From: Defluviitaleaceae bacterium
Lineage (GTDB): Bacteria > Bacillota > Clostridia > Lachnospirales > WQUN01
DNA: 64,000 bases
NCBI GenBank assembly: GCA_009786925.1
Contig: WRGY01000126.1
Coordinates: 1-64,000, forward strand
Direction of reading: 5' to 3'
The notes beneath the pieces are model-generated. The model saw nothing but the letters and a program-made list of their open reading frames with translations, made no database searches and had not been told where the DNA came from. Made by a program: the position numbers and the translations under genes. Each line of letters opens with the position of its first letter. Within the stretch, counting starts at the first letter, position 1. Shown here in pieces: positions 54,693 to 62,958 of this stretch.

Positions 54693-56168
54693 ATGAAAAA
54701 AAGCACATCTCGTTTTACCGCATTGCTTGTAGCGATTGCTATGATTGCGGCTATTTTCCCGGCCATGGTTGTTTCTGCACAGGAAACAGTTGCCCTTGGT
54801 GAGTTTAACTACCCGCATGACTGGGCTCCCAGATGGAATGCGGACGGTGTAAACGACGCTACTTATCCCCTACAGTGGGAAGACGTTGTATCAGCAGTAC
54901 AGCTTGTTGTAGAGCTTTCTGATGTACCCGAAGGTACAGTTGAATTGGTAATGCAAAGCGACGGTAACAACTGGTGGGGACAAGCCCCTGTTTTTAATCC
55001 TGATTATGAAGAAGGCACAACCATCGTTGTTGACCTTGCAGATGTTGCAGGTTGGGATGCCTTCATCAGCGAAGGCCCGGGTCGTTTTGGACTTAGCTTC
55101 ATAGGTGACATTATTGTAAGCGCGCATTTGGTACTTGGTGACGCACCTGCGGCACCCGTGGCGATTGCCGCACCAGTAGCAGTAGGCGCGTCCGGCCAAA
55201 GTGTTCTGCGTCTCGTGACAGACAGCACAGCATATGACCTCGACGGCGTACAAGGCACACTGGAAGTTGCCCCCATAAATGTAGACGGCCGCACACTCAT
55301 TCCTTTCCGCTTTATCGGCGAAACAATGGGCGCAGTCGTAACACACACACCTGCAACAGACGCAACACCACTCATTGCGCATTTTGCACTCGACAACATA
55401 AATGTTGACATCACAATGGGCGTAGATATTTTCCACAATGGTGTAAATATCGGCACACCCGACATAGTTGATGGCAGAACACTCGTACCTGTCCGCGTTG
55501 CAGAAATGATGGGCGCGGAAGTAGTGTGGGAGCCTGTAGCTCGCGCTGTATATGTAATCTTTGGCGAGGACTATGTTCCCGAACTTCCTACCGAACTTCC
55601 TATAGAGGAAGAAGAAGAGGAAGTTGAAGAAGAAATAGAAGAAGAAATAGAAGAAGAAATAGAAGAAGTTGAGGAAGAGGAAGAAGAGGAAATTGAAGAA
55701 GCTCCCGCCGCCGGCGCAGACAATCCTCCCACAGGCAATGTACTCCGTGGCACACAGCTCAATGCATCAGGTCATGGCTCTGTACAGTTTGATGTTAATG
55801 TAACAGCGGGTCAAGAATACACATTGTCTGTTTGGGTAATGAATGCACCCGGACGCGACAACTTCATGTTCCAATGGTCACACTATCCTGCTAACATCGA
55901 CGGATTGTGCTGTGGAGAACGTGATTGCGACGGACTACCTTCTACCCCCGGCGAATGGGTTTTCCACGAAATCACATTCACCGTACCCGCTACAAACAAT
56001 TCTATGATGCAGTTTGTATCCGGCGATGGTGGAGCAGGAGACATTTTCTATATCGCAGACGTAACAATCACAAACTCCGCAGGTGTTTCTACCGTAATCC
56101 CCCTCAATGCAATCAGGAGACACTGGGATGACTCCAGCTTTGCAGTAAGCATCGTACCCGCACCTTAA
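54693..56168 (+). CDS. Secreted protein: copper-amine-oxidase-like N domain, Glu-rich linker, C-terminal CBM-like domain
   Basis: A 491-residue secreted protein. The signal peptide (1-29, ending VVSA) is followed by a first beta-sandwich region (about 32-150), then a Cu_amine_oxidN1-like domain (about 170-290) recognised by INVDGRTLIPFRFIGE and VDGRTLVPVRVAEMMGAEVVWE. In Clostridia this domain occurs as a stalk or anchor, with no oxidase activity. A Glu-rich linker (about 305-336) joins to a C-terminal carbohydrate-binding-like domain (about 345-491) with a Cys-rich loop, GLCCGERDCDG. It has no membrane anchor. Wall or polysaccharide binding is likely. ATG 54693 follows AAGGAG. Confidence 0.8.
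   Translation: MKKSTSRFTALLVAIAMIAAIFPAMVVSAQETVALGEFNYPHDWAPRWNADGVNDATYPLQWEDVVSAVQLVVELSDVPEGTVELVMQSDGNNWWGQAPVFNPDYEEGTTIVVDLADVAGWDAFISEGPGRFGLSFIGDIIVSAHLVLGDAPAAPVAIAAPVAVGASGQSVLRLVTDSTAYDLDGVQGTLEVAPINVDGRTLIPFRFIGETMGAVVTHTPATDATPLIAHFALDNINVDITMGVDIFHNGVNIGTPDIVDGRTLVPVRVAEMMGAEVVWEPVARAVYVIFGEDYVPELPTELPIEEEEEEVEEEIEEEIEEEIEEVEEEEEEEIEEAPAAGADNPPTGNVLRGTQLNASGHGSVQFDVNVTAGQEYTLSVWVMNAPGRDNFMFQWSHYPANIDGLCCGERDCDGLPSTPGEWVFHEITFTVPATNNSMMQFVSGDGGAGDIFYIADVTITNSAGVSTVIPLNAIRRHWDDSSFAVSIVPAP
55629..55664 (+). repeat. 12-bp tandem repeat coding for the acidic linker
   Basis: Three exact copies of GAAGAAATAGAA encode Glu-Glu-Ile-Glu. The surrounding purine-rich tract continues the acidic linker with inexact copies. 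A second short repeat encoding Glu-Leu-Pro precedes it. Confidence 0.85.
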
Positions 56169-56185
56169 ATAAGATTGAATGTAAG

Positions 56186-56218
56186 AAGCCCCGGACATTA
56201 ACTGTTTGGGGCTTTTTT
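56186..56218 (+). terminator. Rho-independent terminator of the surface-protein gene
   Basis: AAGCCCC (56186-56192) pairs with GGGGCTT (56208-56214) across a 15-base loop, then a T run. It begins 18 bases after the stop and overlaps the end of the convergent flippase gene. Confidence 0.85.
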
Positions 56219-57763
56219 GAATGTAGCCATAAACAGCCGTTTGATTTCGTCACGCGAGATACTCCCGGAGAGCAAAACGCCCAGAAGATAAATAAATCCG
56301 AGCAACATAACCGCAAGCACAAGACCGATGCGCAGTCCCGCCGCTTCTAATAAAAATCTATCTGCAATGAGCCGAGCAACGAGACCTGCCGCCGCCGCCG
56401 CAACCAACGGACGCAGTAGCCATCTGCTAAACTGCATTTCCAGAGGCATAAACTGCCTCACCTTATACAGTCCCAAACCAATCACCACAACAAGGCTGAT
56501 TAGCCATCCAAAAATATAAGCCACAAGCCCAAAACTCGGTACAAGAAAAATTATAAACGCAATGCATATTCCCGAAGAGATAAGGCTGTTTCTAAATATA
56601 AACATCTGACAGCCCAGCCCGTTCAGCACACCCGACAGTAGGATTTGCATATAAATGAATGGACACATAATCCCAAGCAGTTGTAACATCAGACCGATGG
56701 GTTGGTTATATATGACCATTCCCAGCTCATGTGCAAAGAAAAAAAACAGAGATGCCGCACCCATGCCCGTAACGGCTGCAAAAAGCATAGCCTTAGACGC
56801 AATGGAAGAAATCCCACGCATATCACGCGCCGCAGCCGCTTCGGAAACAGCAGGGACAAGCGTAACCGACAACGCGGTAAGCACCGCCGTAGGGAAAAAT
56901 ATTAGCGGAATCGCCATACCTTGGATTCGGCCAAACTCGCTTATGGCCTCGGTGGCGGGCAAGCCATATACCTGCAACTGCCGCGGGATTAGCACATTTT
57001 CCCATGCGGTTAATAATGACCCCGCCACCCGATTGCCGGTAAGCGGCAGAGCCATTGTCATAATTAACATAAGGCTCTGTGCCGCCGTTATAGATGTTTT
57101 GGTCAAAACCGCTCCGAGCCTCTGTTTATGCCGCTTGTAGGCAATAAAGACAAACACAAATGAGAAGATTTCTTCTGCCACGATGGCAATAAGAGCCGCC
57201 GCCGCCGCATACTCTAAACCCCTCGGCACAAATGCCGCCGCGATAAAATAAATGACGACCATCCGCACGATTTGTTCCAACACCTGATTGATTGCGGGGA
57301 TTTTTGTCTCCTGCAATCCGATAAAATATCCGCGGATACAAGTACCCGCCGCCATAAACGGAAACGCAAACGATAAAATCTGCAAAGGCAACAAAGTACG
57401 CCTATCATTAAAAAAGTAAACAGCCATATACTCAGCACCAAAATACAACACAAATGTAAGCAAAACGCCCAACACCGAGGTGATGACAACACTCTGCTTC
57501 AGCATCAGCGACATATTGCCATACTCGCCTTTTGCACGCTCTTGTGCCGTTAGCTTGCTCACCGTTGTGTTAAATCCCGCGCAAGCGATACTCCAAGCCA
57601 ATGTATACACAGGCATAATAAGCTGGTACAGCCCCATGCCCTCTGCACCCATGAGGTTTGACATGTAGATTCGGTATACAAAACCAAGGACTCGTGTGAT
57701 TATACCCGCCGCCGTCAGTATAAGCGCACCGGTTAAGATTTTTTTCTTGTTAATCTTCGCCAC
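56198..57763 (-). CDS. spoVB: SpoVB/MurJ-type lipid flippase
   Basis: A 521-residue membrane protein of the MATE-like polysaccharide/lipid II flippase family, with about 14 hydrophobic segments and the N-terminal block ILTGALILTAAGIITRVLGFVYRIY typical of SpoVB. In Bacillus the close relatives help make the spore cortex; other members flip cell-wall or capsule precursors, so the exact role is open. The start is GTG 57763. The GGGGG site lies directly against it with almost no spacing and an in-frame TAG precedes it, so initiation is unusual. Confidence 0.9.
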   Translation of the reverse strand: MAKINKKKILTGALILTAAGIITRVLGFVYRIYMSNLMGAEGMGLYQLIMPVYTLAWSIACAGFNTTVSKLTAQERAKGEYGNMSLMLKQSVVITSVLGVLLTFVLYFGAEYMAVYFFNDRRTLLPLQILSFAFPFMAAGTCIRGYFIGLQETKIPAINQVLEQIVRMVVIYFIAAAFVPRGLEYAAAAALIAIVAEEIFSFVFVFIAYKRHKQRLGAVLTKTSITAAQSLMLIMTMALPLTGNRVAGSLLTAWENVLIPRQLQVYGLPATEAISEFGRIQGMAIPLIFFPTAVLTALSVTLVPAVSEAAAARDMRGISSIASKAMLFAAVTGMGAASLFFFFAHELGMVIYNQPIGLMLQLLGIMCPFIYMQILLSGVLNGLGCQMFIFRNSLISSGICIAFIIFLVPSFGLVAYIFGWLISLVVVIGLGLYKVRQFMPLEMQFSRWLLRPLVAAAAAGLVARLIADRFLLEAAGLRIGLVLAVMLLGFIYLLGVLLSGSISRDEIKRLFMATFKKAPNS

Positions 57764-57938
57764 CCCCTACATGCATGTATATGTGGAGAAGGACAAAGAA
57801 ATGTTTAGCATATTAAAACGTGTATTTTACTACGATACTTATTTATAACTGCAAAAAACTTGGGATAAATTTGCAGATTGTTTCTGTGGCGTAGGCTAAT
57901 ACAAGCCACCTATGCATATTTTGTATAAGGTGAGCAAA

Positions 57939-58106
57939 ATGACTTCGGATAATGATGTCCTGATTGAACTAAAGTTACATATTCTCAACAGGTTACATAA
58001 AAAAGGCTATTTAAGTGACGAAATGTGTGCTAATGCTACAGAGTTGGTGTTGGAGGATTATGATGCTTTGCAACATGAAAAACAGACTAAACTCGTCAAT
58101 CTATGA
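57939..58106 (+). CDS. Small acidic protein upstream of a recombinase
   Basis: A 55-residue protein beginning MTSDNDVLIELKLHI with LNRLHKKGYLSDEMCANATELVLEDYD, helical and reminiscent of the short SHOCT-like proteins often found before large serine recombinases. ATG 57939 has AAGGTG at a spacing of eight; an upstream ATG at 57912 would add nine residues. The end overlaps the recombinase gene by 44 nt in another frame, so the two are co-translated. Function unknown; a regulator or accessory of the recombinase is possible. Confidence 0.7.
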   Translation: MTSDNDVLIELKLHILNRLHKKGYLSDEMCANATELVLEDYDALQHEKQTKLVNL

Positions 58107-59580
58107 TTTGCCGCTAAGGGTGACATTTTATGCGCGTGTTTCTACCGGGTCGGACGAGCAGGCTAATTCTTTGCAAAACCAAATCGGCTATTACTCTGAT
58201 TTTATTAAAAGCATAAAGGCGTGGACGTTTGTAGATGGTTACATAGACGAAGCACTTAGCGGGACATCCGTAACAAAGCGAGAATCATTTTTACAGATGA
58301 TAGCGGATGCCAAGGCAAGCAAGTTTGATTTCGTTATCACCAAAGAGATTTCGAGATTTTCGCGCAATACATTGGATAGCATAAAATATACACAGGAGTT
58401 GCTGAGATACGGCGTAGGCGTTTTTTTCCAATCAGATAATATAAATACACTCATGCCCGACTCAGAGCTTAGGCTTACAATCATGTCAAGCATAGCTCAG
58501 GACGAAGTGCGCAAGTTATCCGAAAGGGTAAACTTTGGTATGCAACGTTCAATGGCAAAGGGTGTTGTGCATGGCAACAGCAATATTTGGGGCTACGAAA
58601 AGCAAAACGGAAAATTAATAATCGTAGAAGAAGAGGCCGAGCTTGTGAGGAAAATCTTCACATTATATGTCACCGAAAATATCGGAATACGGGCTATCAG
58701 TCGGCGTATGAGCGAAATAGGATATAATAACAAAAACGGAAATCCGCTTACGATGTCCACGATACGCCGCATAATTACAAATCCAAAATACAAAGGATAT
58801 TATTGTGGAAACAAAAGCCATAAATTTGATTATCGTTTGGACACAAAAATAATAAGAGACAAATCCGAATGGCTAATCTACAAGGATGAAAACGCCGTCC
58901 CTCCAATTGTGACGGAGGAGCTTTGGGATAAGGCAAATGCGATTTTGGAAGCGCGGAGCAAAAAGCAATCATCGGAGGATAGAACAAGCTATCAAAACAA
59001 ATACTCATATAGCGGCAAAATTTTTTGTGGAGAGCATAATCGCCCATTTTTTCATGATATATACAAATATCCATCGGGCAATAAGGATTTGTGGAAATGC
59101 AAGCAAAAAAATGAATGCAATCTCCCCATTGTATACACAACAGAGATAGACAAAATCGTCAAGGGGATTTTTAATCAATATGTACAGGATAAAAACAGCC
59201 TGGTCGAAGAACTCGTTAATCTTTATTTGCGAGTTTCAAAGCTCTCAAAAAATGAGACTCGTCTAAATAAACTTTTGGCGCAGGTCTTAGCACTAAAAAA
59301 GAAAAGAGACAGGCTTTTGACATTAAACATTGACGGGCGAATATCCGATGATGAGTTTGAGGAGCGTAATAATGCGTTTAATGGTGAAATAACTGCCATA
59401 AACCACAGGCTTACAGCACTCCAAGAAGAAAGCATATGTAAACCGACGGACGAAATCCGAAACATTATACTTAGTGAGCTGGATTTTAATGATGGGTTTA
59501 GCCACTCACTCGTAGATGCACTCATTGAGCGGATTGAAATACATAAAACCGACATCAAGGTGTATTTGAGGGCTTTTTAG
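58063..59580 (+). CDS. Large serine recombinase
   Basis: A 505-residue site-specific recombinase. The resolvase domain begins VTFYARVSTGSDEQ with the catalytic serine in RVS, and has the conserved ITKEISRFSRNT and SSIAQDEVRKLSERV. A Recombinase domain (about 180-270) and a zinc-ribbon-like region (FCGEHNRPF and CKQKNEC) precede a C-terminal coiled coil (about 390-460). ATG 58063 follows GGAGG at six bases. All key residues are intact, so it should be active. I found no paired att sites or phage genes beside it, and the neighbouring genes look chromosomal; it may be a remnant or a dedicated switch enzyme. Confidence 0.92.
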   Translation: MLCNMKNRLNSSIYDLPLRVTFYARVSTGSDEQANSLQNQIGYYSDFIKSIKAWTFVDGYIDEALSGTSVTKRESFLQMIADAKASKFDFVITKEISRFSRNTLDSIKYTQELLRYGVGVFFQSDNINTLMPDSELRLTIMSSIAQDEVRKLSERVNFGMQRSMAKGVVHGNSNIWGYEKQNGKLIIVEEEAELVRKIFTLYVTENIGIRAISRRMSEIGYNNKNGNPLTMSTIRRIITNPKYKGYYCGNKSHKFDYRLDTKIIRDKSEWLIYKDENAVPPIVTEELWDKANAILEARSKKQSSEDRTSYQNKYSYSGKIFCGEHNRPFFHDIYKYPSGNKDLWKCKQKNECNLPIVYTTEIDKIVKGIFNQYVQDKNSLVEELVNLYLRVSKLSKNETRLNKLLAQVLALKKKRDRLLTLNIDGRISDDEFEERNNAFNGEITAINHRLTALQEESICKPTDEIRNIILSELDFNDGFSHSLVDALIERIEIHKTDIKVYLRAF

Positions 59581-59746
59581 TCTGCTTTTTGACTGGTCGC
59601 GGTTCAAAGAGGGTGCATCTCTCTCCCGTTGTTTCGAATACTACTTCGGAGGGCATTTTTTTTGATTTGAAACCAAAAAAACGACAGGCTCTGGGTTGAG
59701 CCGGTCTCCATGTATTAATATAATGTTTGCATTTTATACAATTCAC
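59555..59746 (-). CDS. Small cysteine-containing protein of the chaperone-like unit
   Basis: A 63-residue protein with C4-x2-C7 and later C21 and C44 (MNCIKCKHYINTW, RACRFFGFKSKKMPSEVVFETTGERC). The pattern of cysteines and the FGFKSKKMPS block look like a family of small conserved proteins, possibly zinc- or iron-sulphur-binding, that I cannot name. The ATG overlaps the Hsp70-like stop (ATGA) and the gene ends inside the recombinase gene on the other strand (26-nt convergent overlap). It is the last gene of the minus-strand unit. Confidence 0.75.
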   Translation of the reverse strand: MNCIKCKHYINTWRPAQPRACRFFGFKSKKMPSEVVFETTGERCTLFEPRPVKKQTKKPSNTP

Positions 59747-61251
59747 ATCTTCACCAAAAATTCTCGTGTGTAGTTTGATTTTGGAAACAAGTCACCAAAA
59801 CCCATGTCCGTTATTTTTAGGGTAAGCTCTGTGTTAGAGCGGAATGTCGGTCGGATTTCCAATCTGGTTACACCTTTTGGGCGTTGTGGGAAGTCGTCGA
59901 GCCGGATTTTGGAAACAATACGACCGTCACCTGCGGGATATGCTTCTACCAGGTCGAGTGACATGTCGTCAGTCGCACTGTTAACAAGAAAAAGCTTGCT
60001 CGGATGTGTTTGCCACCAAAATCCGTTTCGTTCGATTAATGTTAAAAAACTCCTGCCGTCAGAGAGGCCAATATCATTCACCAGTTGGTGTTTATCTTCT
60101 ATTGCCAAGGGTGCATCTGTTATTCCCAGCTCGCGTGCGGCTATGCAGGCCGCACCTTCGGCGGTAGCGAGTTTTGGATTTTTATATACCTTCACACGCT
60201 CTTTTGGGAAGATGGCGGTTACAGCTTCTTTTGCCCATAGCATATCAAAGCCTCCGCCCACACATAGGACTGTGTCTATTTCGGATGGCATAAATGCTTT
60301 GCCCGATAGACTTTTTGCCAGCACATCGCTGATAAATTGGTTAAAACGTTTTATATATGGCGCGGTTAGTTCCTGCACACGTTCATATGTGAGGGTGTGT
60401 TGCACAGGTGGATATATAAAGTTGTAGTACAGTTTTTGTGGCTTTGTGCGGATATTCTTCTGAAATAATATATCCTTATGCTGATACGTAAAGACCTTTA
60501 ATTGCTCACCGCCGTCATCTTCTAAAAACGAACCAAACAGCTCATTTGCATCCCTTGTTATGGCCGACATGCTTATTTCGTTATCAAATACGGAGGACAG
60601 GCTCACGGCGTTTACGCCTCCGTCTTTTTCTGCGACGCTGTACAGTCCGCCGCGCAGCTCTCTATTGCCTATGTCCAGAAGCAATACGTTTTCGGGTGAT
60701 TTTGGTGGTGTTTTATAATGATGGGCCAACACACACTCTCTGTCGGGGATGAACGCGATTAGCTCTTTTTCATATCCGGCTTGTTTGAAAACACGAGTAA
60801 ATTCTTCATGCGCCTGTGTACTAAAATACGCAGGTATGGAGACAACTATACCTACGATTTCTGCTTTGGGATTTATGTTTTTTACGCTGGAGAGTATTTC
60901 TTTGATAAAAAGTGCAAATACGCCTGACACACTAAGCGAACGCCCACCCACATCGAGATAGTCGAATCGCCCCATCCGCGAAAGCAGGGATTTAAACACC
61001 TTGCCCGCACCCGCGTTTAGCACCGCGTATTCTCCAAACACCCACTCCTTTGTCTCGGTGATGTACTGCATCACCGTAGGAATGGAGGGTTTTCCGTATC
61101 CGCCGCTTAGGTCGATGGCCTCGGCCGCACTCTCTGCCAAATTGTAAAACGCGATGCCCGATGAGTCATTACCTATGTCGAGACCTATGATATAGTGCGC
61201 TTCGTTTTGTTTTTGCTCGGCGGGGAGCGACTTGTATTTTTTCCAATTCAT
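59743..61251 (-). CDS. Divergent Hsp70-like ATPase (second paralogue)
   Basis: A 502-residue protein with an actin-like Hsp70 nucleotide-binding fold (about 18-390). The phosphate-1 loop reads GLDIGNDSSGIA (around D25), the phosphate-2 loop is VLLLDIGNRELRG, and the adenosine loop is VLCVGGGFDML. After the ATPase domain only about 110 residues remain, without a classic DnaK substrate domain, ending in a beta-rich KITDMGFGDLFP region. It is clearly distinct from housekeeping DnaK. It starts three bases after the GrpE-like gene. It may bind a client or partner through the C-terminal module. Confidence 0.82.
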   Translation of the reverse strand: MNWKKYKSLPAEQKQNEAHYIIGLDIGNDSSGIAFYNLAESAAEAIDLSGGYGKPSIPTVMQYITETKEWVFGEYAVLNAGAGKVFKSLLSRMGRFDYLDVGGRSLSVSGVFALFIKEILSSVKNINPKAEIVGIVVSIPAYFSTQAHEEFTRVFKQAGYEKELIAFIPDRECVLAHHYKTPPKSPENVLLLDIGNRELRGGLYSVAEKDGGVNAVSLSSVFDNEISMSAITRDANELFGSFLEDDGGEQLKVFTYQHKDILFQKNIRTKPQKLYYNFIYPPVQHTLTYERVQELTAPYIKRFNQFISDVLAKSLSGKAFMPSEIDTVLCVGGGFDMLWAKEAVTAIFPKERVKVYKNPKLATAEGAACIAARELGITDAPLAIEDKHQLVNDIGLSDGRSFLTLIERNGFWWQTHPSKLFLVNSATDDMSLDLVEAYPAGDGRIVSKIRLDDFPQRPKGVTRLEIRPTFRSNTELTLKITDMGFGDLFPKSNYTREFLVKM

Positions 61252-61254
61252 AAT

Positions 61255-62958
61255 CTACCTCGCCGCGATTACGTTTGCACGCAAAATCACTTGCTCTTTG
61301 TGTTTGTAGCCCGCTGTCATAACCTTTACGATTTCGCCTTTTTCAAAGTTGCTATGCTTTTCGGCAATGATGACCTCATGCTCCTTGGAATTAAATTGCT
61401 CTTTTAGTAGCGGGCGGATTACAGTGATATTATTTTTTTTCAATATAACTTCTAATGAGCGGAATGTGAAATCCAAATCCTGCGCCGCCGCCAGTACATG
61501 TCTGTCCTGTGAATCTCTCAGGCGCGAAACGCTGTGGGTCAGGATTTCTTCGAATGTGCATACCTCATACAACAGCACCTCTCTTTTAAAACGAAGGGAT
61601 GCCTTCTCCAGCTTTTCTGTGTATTTTATTTTTTTGTTTTCCAAAAGCTCACGGCATGGGTCAAAAGTTCTGCCATTTTTGCATTCTTCGAAAAATCCGC
61701 CGATTGCAGACTCATCTTCGGGTGGGTTTTCTGTCCATGCGGCTCTGACATTTTCCAAAATCGGTTGCATTTCTTCGCTCCCGAAAGCAGTTTTTTCTGT
61801 AGAAAACTCCTTCAACACATCACCGCATTGGCTTGTAAACGTTACGATGTTTTCCTTTAGTCCTGATATTTTTATTTCGATAGTCTCACAAATCCCTGTC
61901 AAGATGTTTTTTTCTGACTCGACTTCTGCCTGATTATTATTTTTTATACTCGCCAAGCTTTTTACAAAAACATCGGTGATTTCTTCTGCTAACAAAACCT
62001 CTGCACTCACCATACGTTGCAAGGTGTAAGCCGCCTTTTTATATTCCATGTCAAAACCGCCGAGCAGCACCGTAGCCTGTGCGTCCAACGCGTCCAAAAA
62101 CATTTGCTTCTCGGGCTGCACGGGAGAAGCGGCTACCAGTGCGGCATTCAGCTCACTCTCAAACTCCTCCAGTGGGCGGCATACTGTGGTGCGTGGCGAC
62201 GAAGCAAGTAGCTTTTGCAATTCCTCGATAATAGGTGCTGTCTGCTGGTATGCCTCGCGCAATGCATCCAAAATGCATGTTACTGTAGGCTCTCTTGGTG
62301 CGGCTTCTTCGAGAGCAAGCACCTGTACCTTTATGATATTGCCTAGCTCTTCCCACTCGCGCTCCACCAGCGCGGTATAAAACCGTGATGTCTTACGCCC
62401 TTGCAGGTCATCAAACTTAGCCTGACAAAACCGCAGTGCTTCACGATATGTTGTATAAAAATCATAAAAATTGCCGAGCAAAATCATCTCAAATGAGTCA
62501 TCCCATACCTCGTTTTCGTTACGTAGACCGGTCGCAAATTTGCTTTCATGCTTTTCGATTACTTCCACTGCTTTTAGTACTGCTTCATCTACGATTGCGC
62601 ATTTTTCCAGAGTTATGGGGTTTGAGCCTTCTTGGAAATCGCCGGTCTCTTCTTCAAACTCACGCAGTCGTGATTTTAACACCTCGCATATGCCCATGAT
62701 GAGTGCGCGGACAGTCGGGCTTTCAAAAGAACTATCTGCCGCCAAATCTACTACTCGACGATACACACCCATGAGTCCTACAAGATGTGCATAAACAGTC
62801 TCATCGCTTTCTCCAAGGCGCGAAAAGCGAGCCGCGTCTGCTGCGATTTGCGCACGCACGGCTTCTCTGATTGCCGAAAATTTTTCTTTTATGCTTTGGC
62901 CTAAGCTTTTGGAAGAAACGGCTTTATATTCCTGCCAAGCCGAAAAAAGATTACTCAT
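61255..62958 (-). CDS. Large coiled-coil protein with C-terminal GrpE-like exchange domain
   Basis: A 567-residue soluble protein. About 490 residues are helical, with coiled-coil character and repeated heptad-like acidic/basic patches. The last 50 residues (from E520) match the GrpE beta-domain: F-N-x3-HEV, then GEIVKVMTAGY (the GY at 550-551) and an LRANV end, as in GrpE. In ordinary GrpE (about 200 residues) this domain contacts the DnaK ATPase lobe. Here it is preceded by a much larger helical part in place of the standard long helix. It overlaps the upstream DnaK-like gene by 8 nt and precedes an Hsp70-like gene by 3. A dedicated nucleotide-exchange scaffold is the best reading. Confidence 0.72.
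   Translation of the reverse strand: MSNLFSAWQEYKAVSSKSLGQSIKEKFSAIREAVRAQIAADAARFSRLGESDETVYAHLVGLMGVYRRVVDLAADSSFESPTVRALIMGICEVLKSRLREFEEETGDFQEGSNPITLEKCAIVDEAVLKAVEVIEKHESKFATGLRNENEVWDDSFEMILLGNFYDFYTTYREALRFCQAKFDDLQGRKTSRFYTALVEREWEELGNIIKVQVLALEEAAPREPTVTCILDALREAYQQTAPIIEELQKLLASSPRTTVCRPLEEFESELNAALVAASPVQPEKQMFLDALDAQATVLLGGFDMEYKKAAYTLQRMVSAEVLLAEEITDVFVKSLASIKNNNQAEVESEKNILTGICETIEIKISGLKENIVTFTSQCGDVLKEFSTEKTAFGSEEMQPILENVRAAWTENPPEDESAIGGFFEECKNGRTFDPCRELLENKKIKYTEKLEKASLRFKREVLLYEVCTFEEILTHSVSRLRDSQDRHVLAAAQDLDFTFRSLEVILKKNNITVIRPLLKEQFNSKEHEVIIAEKHSNFEKGEIVKVMTAGYKHKEQVILRANVIAAR

Noticed and set aside
57764-57938. Attachment site for the recombinase, or a structured RNA, between the flippase and recombinase genes
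   Set aside because: Only short inverted repeats (for example CTGCAAA/TTTGCAG) are visible, and there is no matching core on the other side of the recombinase gene.
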